Shown here in pieces: positions 1-9,338 of a DNA stretch of 64,000 bases. The stretch comes from UBA5009 sp038043185 (GTDB taxonomy: Bacteria > Bdellovibrionota > Bdellovibrionia > Bdellovibrionales > Bdellovibrionaceae). Both the position numbers and the translations under genes were made by a program. The notes under the pieces are model-generated. The model saw only the letters and a program-made list of their open reading frames with translations, did no database searches and was not told the DNA's origin. The DNA lies in NCBI GenBank assembly GCA_038043185.1, contig JBBTCO010000010.1, positions 9,548 through 73,547 on the forward strand, given 5' to 3'. Numbering within the stretch: position 1 is the first letter of the stretch; the number at the start of each line of letters is the position of its first letter.

Positions 1-1
1 C

Positions 2-3000
2 CCTGAGATGATCAGAGAGTGGTCATTTGGCGAAGTAAAAAAGCCAGAAACGATCAATTACCGAACTTTTAAGCCAGAAAGAGACGGCCTTTTCTGTGCA
101 AAAATTTTCGGTCCGATCAAAGACTACGAATGTCTATGCGGAAAATACAAACGAATGAAATATCGTGGAGTCATTTGTGAAAAGTGTGGCGTCGAAGTCA
201 CACAAACAAAAGTTCGCCGAGAACGACTTGGTCACATTGAACTCGCGACTCCAGTGGCTCATATCTGGTTTTTGCGTTCACTTCCTTCTCGTATTGGTAA
301 CTTGCTCAATCTGGCTTTAAAAGATGTTGAGAAAGTTCTTTATTGCGAAGCTTACGTTGTTATTGATCCGATGGAAACCACTCTGGAAGAGGGGCAAGTT
401 CTATCTGAAGAAGCTTACCAAGCAGCTCTGAATGAGTTTGGTCCAAGTTTCAAAGCGGGCATGGGCGGGGAATCTGTTCGTGATCTTTTAAGAAAAATTG
501 ATCCCGAGTATCTTTCTAAAAAACTCAGAATGGAAATTAAAGAAACTAAATCCGAAGCTCAAATTAAAAAATTGACTAAACGTTTGAAAGTTGTCGAGGC
601 TTTCAAAAATTCAATTAATAAATGTGAGTGGATGATGTTGGAAGCTCTTCCAGTGTTGCCACCGGATCTTCGTCCTTTGGTGCCTTTGGATGGTGGACGA
701 TTTGCGACCTCAGATCTAAATGATCTTTATCGTCGTGTTATCAACAGAAATAATCGTTTGAAACGTCTGCAAGAATTGAATGCTCCAGATATTATTATCC
801 GAAACGAAAAACGAATGCTTCAAGAAGCCGTGGACGCTTTGTTGGATAATGGACGTCGCGGTAAAACATTCACGGGTCCTAATAAACGACCACTTCGTTC
901 ATTGAGTGACATGCTCAAAGGAAAACAAGGTCGTTTCAGACAAAATCTACTTGGAAAACGGGTGGATTATTCCGGTCGTTCGGTGATTGTTGTTGGTCCA
1001 ACTTTAAAATTGCATCAATGTGGTCTTCCGAAAAAAATGGCGCTCGAACTCTTTAAGCCATTTGTTTATAATAAACTTGAAGAAAAAGGATTCGCGACAA
1101 CAATTAAACAAGCTAAAAAAATTGTTGATCAAGAAGCCGTAGAAGTTTGGGATATTTTATCTGACGTTGTTAAAGAACATCCCGTGCTTTTGAATCGTGC
1201 TCCTACGCTGCACAGACTTGGGATTCAAGCTTTTGAACCAGTTCTGCATGAAGGAAAAGCCATTCAATTGCATCCGTTAGTTTGTACGGCGTTCAATGCC
1301 GACTTTGACGGAGATCAAATGGCGGTCCACGTTCCATTGTCAGTGGAAGCTCAAGTGGAAGCTCGAGTTCTGATGATGTCGACAAATAATATTTTAAGCC
1401 CTGCTCATGGAAAACCAATTATCAATCCATCACAAGACGTTGTCTTGGGACTTTACTGGATGACCCGTCTTCGCCCTGGAGCGAAAGGGAACGGAAAGAT
1501 TTTTGCGAGTGTCAAAGAAGCTCTTTATGCTTATGAAGCGGGTATTGTTGATATTCAAGCGGCATGTAAAGTCAGAATTAAAGGTAAATTGGAAGAGACC
1601 ACTGTGGGTCGTTCTATTTTGTCTGATGTAGTTCCAGTGGAAGTTCCATTTTCCGAAGTGAATACAGTGATGAACAAAAAAGCAATTGCTGGTTTGATCG
1701 ATCGCACTTTCCGCCTTGCTGGCGCAAAGCTGACTTGTATTTTGGCTGATAAAATTATGGAACTTGGATTTAAATATTCAACAGTTGCTGGTATGTCGAT
1801 CTGTTTAGATGACATGGTTATTCCTGAAAGTAAAAGTGCTTTGATTGCAGATGCTGAAAAACAAGTTCAAGAGATTCAGCAACAATACGATGAAGGTCTT
1901 ATTACTGATGGAGAACGCTACAATAAAGTCGTCGATATTTGGGCTCAGACAGGTGATAAAGTAGCCAAAGAGATGATGAACCAAATTGAAAAACAAAAAT
2001 TTGTCATAGATGGCAAAGAACTTATTGGACCCTCATTCAATCCTATTTTTATTATGGCTGACTCTGGAGCGCGGGGATCTGCGAGCCAAATTCGTCAGTT
2101 AGGTGGAATGCGTGGTTTGATGGCAAAACCATCAGGTGAAATTATCGAAACTCCAATCACGGCTAATTTCCGTGAAGGATTAACGGTTCTTCAATACTTC
2201 ATTTCAACACATGGAGCGCGTAAGGGTCTTGCGGATACAGCTTTAAAAACAGCGAACTCAGGTTATTTAACTCGTCGTTTGGTGGATGTCGCTCAAGATG
2301 TTGTCGTTAGTCAAATTGACTGTGGCACTGAAGATGGACTTGATATCACGCCAGTTTATGAAGGTGGCGAGATTACACAAAACATTGGCGATCGCATTTT
2401 AGGTCGTACGCCATTAAAAGATGTTATTGATCCTTATACAAATGCCGTCATTGTTCGAGTCAACGAAGAGATGACTGAAACTCATGTTAAAAAAATTGAA
2501 GAACTTGGTATTGAAAAAGTTTCTATTCGTTCCGCACTCACTTGTGAGTCCGATCGCGGAGTTTGTGTTCGTTGTTATGGTCGTGACTTAGCTCGTGGAG
2601 CTACCGTCAATTTAGGTGAAACAGTCGGTATTATTGCTGCGCAATCGATTGGTGAGCCCGGCACTCAATTGACAATGAGAACATTCCATTTAGGTGGAGC
2701 GGCTTCTCGGTCGGTTGAACAGTCAGTTCACACTTCACGTCATGATGGGGTTCTTAAGCTTCAGAATGTTCATTTTGTGAAAAACAAACAAGGTCGCTTA
2801 ACGATCATGAATCGTAATGGTGAGGCCTTAGTTATCGATGAAACAGGTCGTGAGCGTGAGCGCTACAAACTTGTTTACGGAACTATTTTGAATTTCAAAG
2901 ACGGGGATAAAATTCCGAAGGGTGCAACTGTCGCCGAGTGGGATCCTTACTCAAATCCAATTATTTCCGAAGTGACTGCAAGAGTTCGTTACCAAGATAT

Positions 3001-4063
3001 CGACGAAGGTACGACGATGACTGAACAAGTGGATGCCGTTACTGGTTTTGCCACTAAAGTTATTACTGAAAGTAAATCTTCTGATGTAAAACCAACAATT
3101 TATTTGGAAGATGCCAACGGTAAAACATTGAATCTTCCAGGTCGCGATATTCCTGCTCGATACTTGATTCCAGTTGGAGCACAGCTCTTGGTTCAAGATG
3201 GACAAGAAGTTCATGGCGGTGACATCATTGCAAAAATGCATCGTGAGGCATCGAAAACAAAGGACATCACTGGAGGTCTTCCTCGAGTTGCTGAACTTTT
3301 TGAAGCTCGTAAGCCAAAAGAGGCGGCGATCATTTCAGAAATTGATGGTTACGTGACTTTTGGTAAAGACGTTAAGGGTAAACAACGTGTGATTGTGACT
3401 CCAGAAGTTGGAGAACAAAAAGAATATCTTATCCCTAAAGGAAAGCACGTTGCAGTCAGAGAAGGTGAATACGTTAAAGCGGGTGAAGCTTTGATGGATG
3501 GACCAACGAACCCTCATGATGTTTTGGCTGTACTTGGCGAAAAAGCGCTTGCGGCTTATCTTGTGAATGAAGTTCAAGAAGTCTATCGACTACAAGGTGT
3601 TGGTATCAATGATAAACACATTGAAGTGATTGTTCGTCAGATGCTGCGTAAAGTAGAAGTGACGGATGCAGGTGACAGCCGATTCTTGTCAGGAGAACAA
3701 ACAGAAAAAGCTAATTTCGTGATTGAAAATCAGCGTCTTTTGAAAGAAGGCGGACAAGTTGCGACGAACCGGCCACTGCTACTTGGAATTACAAAAGTTT
3801 CTTTAAGTACGGATAGTTGGATTTCAGCAGCTTCATTCCAAGAAACAACTAAAGTTTTGACGGAAGCAGCGATTAACTCTCGAACTGATAATTTGAGAGG
3901 TTTGAAAGAAAACATTATTATGGGTCGCTTAATTCCAGCGGGTACAGGCTTAACATCTTACAAGCGTTGGAAAGTGGTTCTTAAAGAGGATGATGACGAA
4001 GCGACAAGCTTTGCGGCTTTGCCAGGTGGTATGCCGGTTCAGCCTCAGATTGTGCAAAGATAA
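2..4063 (+). CDS. rpoC: DNA-directed RNA polymerase subunit beta' (5'-truncated by window)
   Basis: This is the catalytic beta' subunit of RNA polymerase. The window opens inside the gene: the Pro and Glu codons just before the first ATG (position 8) continue the family motif SPEMIR, so the real start lies upstream. Numbered from that ATG, the N-terminal zinc finger (CLCGKYKR then CEKCG) is near residues 41-60. The Mg-binding catalytic loop NADFDGD is at about 430-436. The second zinc cluster has Cys near 772, 846, 853 and 856, and the bridge-helix segment IGEPGTQLTMRTFHLGG follows. The 3' end is intact with TAA at 4061. rpoB should lie immediately upstream. The visible length fits the roughly 1400-residue family. 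Confidence 0.98.
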   Translation, partial: PEMIREWSFGEVKKPETINYRTFKPERDGLFCAKIFGPIKDYECLCGKYKRMKYRGVICEKCGVEVTQTKVRRERLGHIELATPVAHIWFLRSLPSRIGNLLNLALKDVEKVLYCEAYVVIDPMETTLEEGQVLSEEAYQAALNEFGPSFKAGMGGESVRDLLRKIDPEYLSKKLRMEIKETKSEAQIKKLTKRLKVVEAFKNSINKCEWMMLEALPVLPPDLRPLVPLDGGRFATSDLNDLYRRVINRNNRLKRLQELNAPDIIIRNEKRMLQEAVDALLDNGRRGKTFTGPNKRPLRSLSDMLKGKQGRFRQNLLGKRVDYSGRSVIVVGPTLKLHQCGLPKKMALELFKPFVYNKLEEKGFATTIKQAKKIVDQEAVEVWDILSDVVKEHPVLLNRAPTLHRLGIQAFEPVLHEGKAIQLHPLVCTAFNADFDGDQMAVHVPLSVEAQVEARVLMMSTNNILSPAHGKPIINPSQDVVLGLYWMTRLRPGAKGNGKIFASVKEALYAYEAGIVDIQAACKVRIKGKLEETTVGRSILSDVVPVEVPFSEVNTVMNKKAIAGLIDRTFRLAGAKLTCILADKIMELGFKYSTVAGMSICLDDMVIPESKSALIADAEKQVQEIQQQYDEGLITDGERYNKVVDIWAQTGDKVAKEMMNQIEKQKFVIDGKELIGPSFNPIFIMADSGARGSASQIRQLGGMRGLMAKPSGEIIETPITANFREGLTVLQYFISTHGARKGLADTALKTANSGYLTRRLVDVAQDVVVSQIDCGTEDGLDITPVYEGGEITQNIGDRILGRTPLKDVIDPYTNAVIVRVNEEMTETHVKKIEELGIEKVSIRSALTCESDRGVCVRCYGRDLARGATVNLGETVGIIAAQSIGEPGTQLTMRTFHLGGAASRSVEQSVHTSRHDGVLKLQNVHFVKNKQGRLTIMNRNGEALVIDETGRERERYKLVYGTILNFKDGDKIPKGATVAEWDPYSNPIISEVTARVRYQDIDEGTTMTEQVDAVTGFATKVITESKSSDVKPTIYLEDANGKTLNLPGRDIPARYLIPVGAQLLVQDGQEVHGGDIIAKMHREASKTKDITGGLPRVAELFEARKPKEAAIISEIDGYVTFGKDVKGKQRVIVTPEVGEQKEYLIPKGKHVAVREGEYVKAGEALMDGPTNPHDVLAVLGEKALAAYLVNEVQEVYRLQGVGINDKHIEVIVRQMLRKVEVTDAGDSRFLSGEQTEKANFVIENQRLLKEGGQVATNRPLLLGITKVSLSTDSWISAASFQETTKVLTEAAINSRTDNLRGLKENIIMGRLIPAGTGLTSYKRWKVVLKEDDDEATSFAALPGGMPVQPQIVQR

Positions 4064-4071
4064 ATTTTTTA

Positions 4072-4108
4072 GGGAATTTGGATGCTAAATTCAAATTCCT
4101 TAATTTTT
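4072..4108 (+). terminator. probable terminator after rpoC
   Basis: An 8-bp stem GGAATTTG/CAAATTCC (4073-4080 with 4092-4099) encloses an 11-nt loop and is followed by a T-rich stretch. It lies 9 nt after the rpoC stop. The stem is AT-rich, so termination is probably partial, which would allow read-through into rpsL. Confidence 0.5.
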
Positions 4109-4118
4109 AACATAATAC

Positions 4119-4190
4119 TTGACCTGGCGGTTAGCCTTCGTTAGTTTCCAGCGTCTTAAATTGATCACATTGAATATATAATGTTGATCA
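4119..4190 (+). promoter_or_regulatory. rpsL leader: possible promoter and inverted repeat
   Basis: A TTGACC box (4119-4124) is followed about 17 nt later by a weak TAGTTT. A better -10-like TATAAT sits at 4177-4182. It lies inside an imperfect inverted repeat (TGATCA-CATT at 4162-4171 against AATGT-TGATCA at 4180-4190, one bulge). Either the promoter reading or a translational operator for the str operon is possible. No start site can be fixed by eye. Confidence 0.3.
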
Positions 4191-4212
4191 TAAGGAGTAG
4201 AGGTAAAAGTTA

Positions 4213-4587
4213 ATGCCTACAATAAACCAGCTTATTAAAAGCGAGCGTACGGTACAGAAAAATAAAACAAAATCTCCAGCTCTTGTTGGATGTCCACAAC
4301 GCCGTGGAGTTTGTACTCGTGTTTACACAACAACACCTAAGAAACCGAATTCGGCGCTTCGTAAAGTAGCTAAAGTTCGTCTTTCAAATGGATTTGAAGT
4401 TATTTCTTACATCCCAGGCATTGGTCACAATCTTCAAGAGCACAGTGTGGTTTTGATCAGAGGTGGCCGGGTGAAAGATTTACCAGGAGTACGTTATCAT
4501 ATCGTCCGTGGAGTCCTTGATCTTCAAGGTGTGAATGGTCGCCTTCGTGGTCGTTCAAAGTACGGTACAAAAAGACCTAAGAAGTAA
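4213..4587 (+). CDS. rpsL: 30S ribosomal protein S12
   Basis: S12 is the decoding-centre protein of the small subunit and the first gene of the str operon. The 124 residues match the normal bacterial length. The TPKKPNSALRK loop carries Lys43, and GRVKDLPGVRYH carries Lys88 with the commonly methylthiolated Asp89. These are the wild-type (streptomycin-sensitive-type) residues. An AGAGG Shine-Dalgarno sequence at 4199-4203 lies 9 nt before the ATG. It is followed by rpsG after 13 nt, so the two are co-transcribed. Confidence 0.98.
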   Translation: MPTINQLIKSERTVQKNKTKSPALVGCPQRRGVCTRVYTTTPKKPNSALRKVAKVRLSNGFEVISYIPGIGHNLQEHSVVLIRGGRVKDLPGVRYHIVRGVLDLQGVNGRLRGRSKYGTKRPKK

Positions 4588-4600
4588 TTGAGGAGTTCAA

Positions 4601-5074
4601 ATGTCGCGTCGTAAAAAGACATTCAAGCGTGAAATTATACCTGATCCAGTTTTTAAAGACTTGGTTGTAGCTAAATTTATTAACCGCATGGTTTATTGCG
4701 GTCAAAAAGCTACAGCTCAAAGACTTTTTTATGGAGCTCTAGACGAGCTTAAAGGAAAAGTTGCTGGGGAAGAGCCAATCGCCGTTTTGAAAAAAGCTAT
4801 TGAAAATGCAAAACCTTCTATTGAAGTGCGATCACGTCGAGTTGGGGGAGCTACCTACCAAGTTCCTGTCGATGTACGACCTTCTCGCAGACTTGCTTTA
4901 GCAATGAGATGGTTAGTTGATTTTTCTCGTGAACGTGGAGAGAAAGATTTTTCAAAACGTCTTGCTGCAGAAATTATGGATGCATTTAATAACCGTGGTA
5001 ATGCGATTAAGAAAAAAGAAGATGTCCATCGCATGGCTGAAGCTAATAAAGCTTTTTCTCATTACAACTGGTAA
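4601..5074 (+). CDS. rpsG: 30S ribosomal protein S7
   Basis: S7 is the primary 16S rRNA-binding protein of the 30S head. It has 157 residues, the usual length. It begins MSRRKK and shows the family segments FINRMVYCGQKATAQR, the beta-hairpin region VRSRRVGGATYQVPVDV, and the C-terminal part NRGNAIKKKEDVHRMAEANKA cut short at HYNW. A TTGAGGAG ribosome site precedes the ATG by a few nt. S7 regulates the str operon by binding its mRNA in enterobacteria; whether this occurs here is not known. It lies between rpsL and fusA in the standard order. Confidence 0.98.
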   Translation: MSRRKKTFKREIIPDPVFKDLVVAKFINRMVYCGQKATAQRLFYGALDELKGKVAGEEPIAVLKKAIENAKPSIEVRSRRVGGATYQVPVDVRPSRRLALAMRWLVDFSRERGEKDFSKRLAAEIMDAFNNRGNAIKKKEDVHRMAEANKAFSHYNW

Positions 5075-5093
5075 TTAACAGAAACGAAACGCG

Positions 5094-7199
5094 ATGTCGG
5101 CGAAAGATCCAAATACAATCGCTGATCTTAAGCTGACAAGAAATATCGGCATCATGGCTCACATCGATGCTGGAAAAACCACAACTACAGAACGAATTCT
5201 TTTCTATACAGGAAAAAGTCATAAAATTGGCGAAGTCCACGATGGAAATACCACCATGGACTGGATGGTGCAGGAGCAGGAGCGTGGGATCACGATCACT
5301 TCTGCGGCGACCACAGCATTTTGGAAAGATCATCGTATCAATATCATCGATACTCCAGGGCATGTTGACTTCACCATCGAAGTTGAACGTTCACTTCGAG
5401 TTTTGGACGGTGCCGTCGCGGTATTTGATGGGGTCAATGGTGTTGAACCTCAGTCAGAAACGGTTTGGAAACAGGCGGACAAACATCATGTTCCAAGAAT
5501 TTGTTTCGTCAATAAAATGGATCGTGTTGGCGCTGACTTTGTGATGAGTGTTAATTCAATAAAAGAAAAATTAAATGCGAATCCAATTCCAATTCAAGTG
5601 CCATGGGGATCTGAAGATAGTTTTCAGGGAGTCATCGACTTGCTTGAAAGGAAGGCCTATCACTGGGCTGGCGACAGTAAAGGCGAAAGTTTTCAGATTC
5701 GCGAAATTCCTGCTGAGTACAAAACTGATGTCGAAAAATACAGAGTTGAAATTGTTGAAAAAATTGTCGAGTTTGACGATGCTCTCTTCGAAAAATATTT
5801 GAACGGAGAAGAAGTTAGCGTGGCCGAGTTGAAGGCCGCTCTTCGCAAAGGAACTTTGGCAAAAAAAGCATTTCCGGTTTTTTGCGGCTCGGCTTTTAAA
5901 AATAAAGGTGTTCAGCCGTTACTTGATGGCATTATTGATTATTTACCTTCACCTTTAGATGTTGGTCCGATCATGGGTCATCATCCTGAAAAACTTGAAA
6001 AAGAAATCAGCTGTGAAACGGATTTTGCGGCTCATGTTGCCGCTCTAGCCTTTAAAATTGCTAATGACCCCTTCGCCGGAACTTTGACTTACGTTCGGGT
6101 TTACTCGGGCACAGTGAAAGTCGGGGATCAGCTTTATAATCCTCGAACAGAAAAGAAAGAAAGAATTCAAAAGCTTGTTAAAATGCACGCCAATCATCGC
6201 GAAGAAATTGAACATCTTAAAGCGGGAGATTTAGGTGCTGTCGTTGGGCTTAAATTTACTGGAACGGGCGACACTCTTTGTGAAACTTCTCATCCAGTTG
6301 TCCTTGAATCAATCACTTCGCCAGAGCCGGTCATTTCTGTCGCCATCGAGGCAAAATCATCGGCAGATCAAGAAAAGATGATGCAAGGTTTGCAAAAACT
6401 TGAAAAAGAAGATCCATCATGTCGCTTACGAACAGACGCTGAAACTGGGCAAATCCTGCTGTCGGGAATGGGAGAGTTGCACCTCGATATATTAATTGAT
6501 CGGTTGTTTCGTGAACACAAAGTGCACGCCAATGTCGGCAAGCCGCAGGTGTCCTATCGGGAAACGATAACGAATGCCGCTCAAGCGGAACATGTCTATG
6601 AGCGCCAATTGGGAGGGGAAGAGCATTTCGCTAAAGTGACTCTGAAGATTGAACCTATTGGGAAGAACGAGTCCGTGCAGTTTAATCCAAAAGTTGCTTT
6701 AACAAATCAGTTTACGGCTCCCTTCCTTAAAGCCGTAGAGAGTGGTTTTCGCGAGTCTGCCGAGGTTGGTCCTCTGGGTAGTTATCCTTTAATCGGTATA
6801 AAAGGAACTCTTCTGAGTGTCGAGACTAAGCCCGACTCTTCAAGCGAAATGTCGTTTAAAGCGGCGGCCTCTTTAGCCTTTCGTGAAGCCCTTCTCAAGA
6901 CAACGGCGGAATTACTTGAACCTATCTTTAAACTTGAGGTTAGCGCGCCCGATGATTTTGTTGGAAGTATCGTCAGTGATTTAAACTCAAGGCGAGGAAA
7001 AATTATATCGATGAATGTGAGACCAGGCGGTGGCCAAATCATATCTTCAGAGGCACCCTTAGCAAATTTATTTGGTTATGCTACAGATGTGCGAAGCCTC
7101 AGTCAGGGGCGTGCAAGTTTTAGCATGGAGTTTTTGGAGTACTCAATCGTTCCTCCCAAAGTGAAATCCGAGATATTACAAAGACTTGGCCGATTCTAA
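5094..7199 (+). CDS. fusA: Elongation factor G
   Basis: EF-G is the translocation GTPase. It has 701 residues, close to E. coli EF-G. GTPase motifs are visible: G1 AHIDAGKT at 22-29, G3 DTPGHVDF, and G4 NKMD. The domain II to V landmarks LSGMGELHLDILIDRL and VRPGGGQ follow. The ATG lies 19 nt after rpsG, with only a poor Shine-Dalgarno sequence. No tuf gene follows, unlike the enterobacterial str operon. The next gene is rpsJ after a 245-nt gap with its own promoter-like signals. Only one EF-G is present in the window, so a paralogue elsewhere cannot be excluded. Confidence 0.98.
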   Translation: MSAKDPNTIADLKLTRNIGIMAHIDAGKTTTTERILFYTGKSHKIGEVHDGNTTMDWMVQEQERGITITSAATTAFWKDHRINIIDTPGHVDFTIEVERSLRVLDGAVAVFDGVNGVEPQSETVWKQADKHHVPRICFVNKMDRVGADFVMSVNSIKEKLNANPIPIQVPWGSEDSFQGVIDLLERKAYHWAGDSKGESFQIREIPAEYKTDVEKYRVEIVEKIVEFDDALFEKYLNGEEVSVAELKAALRKGTLAKKAFPVFCGSAFKNKGVQPLLDGIIDYLPSPLDVGPIMGHHPEKLEKEISCETDFAAHVAALAFKIANDPFAGTLTYVRVYSGTVKVGDQLYNPRTEKKERIQKLVKMHANHREEIEHLKAGDLGAVVGLKFTGTGDTLCETSHPVVLESITSPEPVISVAIEAKSSADQEKMMQGLQKLEKEDPSCRLRTDAETGQILLSGMGELHLDILIDRLFREHKVHANVGKPQVSYRETITNAAQAEHVYERQLGGEEHFAKVTLKIEPIGKNESVQFNPKVALTNQFTAPFLKAVESGFRESAEVGPLGSYPLIGIKGTLLSVETKPDSSSEMSFKAAASLAFREALLKTTAELLEPIFKLEVSAPDDFVGSIVSDLNSRRGKIISMNVRPGGGQIISSEAPLANLFGYATDVRSLSQGRASFSMEFLEYSIVPPKVKSEILQRLGRF

Positions 7200-7252
7200 A
7201 GAGCCGGGTTGTAGAGCCCCGATAATTTGTCAATAATATTCAACTTATTTCT

Positions 7253-7340
7253 TTGACAAGCCCCGAGAATTTAATGCATATTTGCGCACTCGAGTTTAAA
7301 GCTTACAGAAAACTCTCAAATCAATGAACCTCCTAGGTTC
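7253..7340 (+). promoter_or_regulatory. S10 operon promoter and leader hairpin
   Basis: A consensus TTGACA (7253-7258) with an 18-nt spacer and CATATT (7277-7282) forms a plausible sigma-70 promoter. Downstream, GAACCT (7326-7331) and AGGTTC (7335-7340) form a 6-bp hairpin with a 3-nt loop. About 150 nt of leader precede rpsJ. In enterobacteria L4 binds the S10 leader; a similar role here is inference. Nothing gene-like was seen in the rest of the 245-nt gap. Confidence 0.5.
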
Positions 7341-7444
7341 GCTGGGAAAAAGTTTTTGATGGGGCGATGAACGAAAAGAAACTGAATTAAAAAGCAATTA
7401 AGTTACTAAGTAATTGGGAACTAACAAACAAAAGAGAATTCGAT

Positions 7445-7762
7445 ATGCAAAGTCAAAAAATTAGAATTCGCCTAAAGGCTTTTGATCATAAACTTCTTGA
7501 TCAGTCGACTCGTGAAATCGTTGATACCGCACGTAGAACTGGAGCGAAAGTGGCTGGCCCAATTCCGCTTCCAACTCGGATCAATCGATTTACGGTTTTA
7601 CGATCACCTCATGTGGATAAGAAATCTCGAGAACAATTTGAAATTCGTACTCACAAGAGAATGTTAGATATTCTTGAACCCACTCAACAAACGGTTGATC
7701 AGTTGATGAAACTTGATCTTTCAGCTGGTGTTGATGTCGAAATTAAGACTTCGGCGAATTAA
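7445..7762 (+). CDS. rpsJ: 30S ribosomal protein S10
   Basis: S10 is a 30S head protein, also known as NusE in antitermination complexes. It has 105 residues, the usual length. Diagnostic stretches are IRIRLKAFDH at the start, GPIPLPTRI, and RTHKRMLDILEPTQQTVDQLMKLDL near the end. It opens the S10 operon, downstream of the promoter-like element at 7253. The Shine-Dalgarno sequence is weak (AGAG about 8 nt before ATG). rplC starts 12 nt after the stop. Confidence 0.98.
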   Translation: MQSQKIRIRLKAFDHKLLDQSTREIVDTARRTGAKVAGPIPLPTRINRFTVLRSPHVDKKSREQFEIRTHKRMLDILEPTQQTVDQLMKLDLSAGVDVEIKTSAN

Positions 7763-7774
7763 AGGGAGTTTATT

Positions 7775-8428
7775 GTGAGTGAAGCAAGTGCAAATCAAAA
7801 TCTCAAATTGAATGGACTGTTCGCCTTTAAAGAAGGCATGTCGACTGTATTCAACGAACAAGGTGAAGCTATTCCTGTAACGGTATTGCGATATGAACCT
7901 TGGGTTGTTTCACAGGTTAAAACAAAAGAAAACGATGGCTATGAAGCTTTGCAAATGGCTTGTCATCCAAAAAAATCAAAGAATTCAAATAAGGCAGAAA
8001 AAGCTCATCTTGAAAAAGCTGGTTTTGAAAATGGAGCTCAATACGTTAAAGAACTTCGTCATGGTTTACCTGACGGCGCTTCTGTTGGTGCTCAAGTTTC
8101 AATTGAAAGTTTAACAAAAGGTGATCTGGTAAAATTAACTTCAACCTCCAAAGGTCATGGATTTACGGGTTCCGTAAAACGATGGAACTTTGCGGGTGGA
8201 CCTGCAAGTCACGGATCGCATTTTCATCGCCGTCCAGGATCGAGCGGTAATAGAACATGGCCAGGTCGAGTTATGCCAGGTAAAAAATTCCCAGGGCAAT
8301 ACGGAAATGTAAATGTAACTGTTAGAAATGTCGAAGTCGTTGAAGTTAATTCGGCAGAAAATGTTTTGTTGGTTAAGGGACCAGTTCCTGGTGCTAGAAA
8401 CACTTTAGTAAAATTGGTGAGAGAATAA
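7775..8428 (+). CDS. rplC: 50S ribosomal protein L3
   Basis: L3 is a large-subunit protein that binds near the peptidyl-transferase centre. Translation starts at GTG with AAAGGGAG about 7 nt upstream. The family core is clear: LFAFKEGMSTVF at the N-terminus, then TSKGHGFTGSVKRW, GSHFHRRPGSSG and GRVMPGKKFPGQYG, the last being the loop that reaches the catalytic centre. It has 217 residues, slightly longer than the E. coli protein because of a short N-terminal extension. It is nearly fused to rplD (1-nt gap). Confidence 0.97.
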   Translation: MSEASANQNLKLNGLFAFKEGMSTVFNEQGEAIPVTVLRYEPWVVSQVKTKENDGYEALQMACHPKKSKNSNKAEKAHLEKAGFENGAQYVKELRHGLPDGASVGAQVSIESLTKGDLVKLTSTSKGHGFTGSVKRWNFAGGPASHGSHFHRRPGSSGNRTWPGRVMPGKKFPGQYGNVNVTVRNVEVVEVNSAENVLLVKGPVPGARNTLVKLVRE

Positions 8429-8429
8429 T

Positions 8430-9062
8430 ATGGCGACAGTGAATGTTTTAAACTGGAAAAAAGAAAAAGTGGGTCAGGTTGATTTGAGCCCTGAAGTCTT
8501 TGAAACAGAAGTTAAAAAAGACGTGCTTCATACAGTTGTTCGTTGGCAGCTTGCTTGCCGACGTCAAGGGACCAGCATGACAAAAACCAAAGGTTTAGTT
8601 GCGGGTGGCGGTAAAAAACCGTTCAAGCAAAAGGGAACTGGAAATGCTCGTCAAGGGTCGACACGTTCTCCTTTGATGCCAGGCGGGGGAACCATTTTTG
8701 GTCCACAGCCTCGCAGTTACTCTTACGTTCTTCCAAAAAAAGTTCGAAGACTGGGTTTATCCATGGCTTTGTCTCATCTTCATAAAGAAGGAAAATTATT
8801 TGTTATTGATCAACTGAAATCTGACGGCAAAACCAATGAACTTAATAAAAAATTAAAAGCTTTCGGTTTGAAGAAAGCCGTTTTGATTGATGCGAGTGTT
8901 GACGACAAATTTAGTCGCGCGACTCGAAATATGACTGCCTATAAATACTTTCCAGTTGAAGGTTTGAATGTATTTGATTTGTTAAAATACGATGCAGCAG
9001 TCATCACAAAAGAATCTATAGCAAAAATAGTTGATCGTTGCTTGGTGGAGAATGTTCGATGA
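8430..9062 (+). CDS. rplD: 50S ribosomal protein L4
   Basis: L4 lines the peptide exit tunnel and in enterobacteria is the autoregulator of the S10 operon. It has 210 residues. The tunnel-loop region TKGLVAGGGKKPFKQKGTGNARQGS, read in overlapping pieces, is typical, as is GPQPRSYSYVLPKKVRRL. The stop overlaps the rplW start (ATGA), so the two are translationally coupled. The long leader before rpsJ would be the place to look for L4 feedback. Confidence 0.97.
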   Translation: MATVNVLNWKKEKVGQVDLSPEVFETEVKKDVLHTVVRWQLACRRQGTSMTKTKGLVAGGGKKPFKQKGTGNARQGSTRSPLMPGGGTIFGPQPRSYSYVLPKKVRRLGLSMALSHLHKEGKLFVIDQLKSDGKTNELNKKLKAFGLKKAVLIDASVDDKFSRATRNMTAYKYFPVEGLNVFDLLKYDAAVITKESIAKIVDRCLVENVR

Positions 9063-9337
9063 AAAACATAATTAAAACTCCTCTCGTTACAGAAAAAAAT
9101 ACCATCCACAATGCGGGTGGTGTGTATGTTTTCGAAGTGGAGCAAAAGTCTGATAAAGTTGAAATAAAAAAAGCAGTTGAAAAGAATTTTTCAGTTAAAG
9201 TTGATAGCGTACGAACTGCGGTATGCCGAGGACATTCGAAACAAACAAAATTTGGTCGAACAGCTGCTCCTCGTTGGAAAAAAGCTTTTGTAAAGCTTAA
9301 AGCTGGCGAAAAAATCGCACTTTTTGAGGGGGCGTAG
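9059..9337 (+). CDS. rplW: 50S ribosomal protein L23
   Basis: L23 sits at the tunnel exit and docks trigger factor and SRP. The ATG at 9059 overlaps the rplD stop and has GGTGGAG 8 nt upstream. This gives 92 residues starting MKNIIKTPLVTEK, the family start. A longer in-frame start at 9038 would add seven residues inside rplD and is not favoured. KTKFGRTAAPRWKKAFVKL-type C-terminal features are present. rplB follows immediately. Confidence 0.96.
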   Translation: MKNIIKTPLVTEKNTIHNAGGVYVFEVEQKSDKVEIKKAVEKNFSVKVDSVRTAVCRGHSKQTKFGRTAAPRWKKAFVKLKAGEKIALFEGA

Positions 9338-9338
9338 T

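Noticed and set aside
1555..1996. Antisense frames within rpoC
   Set aside because: Shadow frames opposite a highly conserved gene, with no independent support.
9038..9058. Upstream in-frame starts for rplW, rplB, rplN, rplP and rpsD (here rplW shown)
   Set aside because: They add residues that lie inside the previous gene and precede the family N-terminus; the internal starts have good ribosome sites and give normal lengths.
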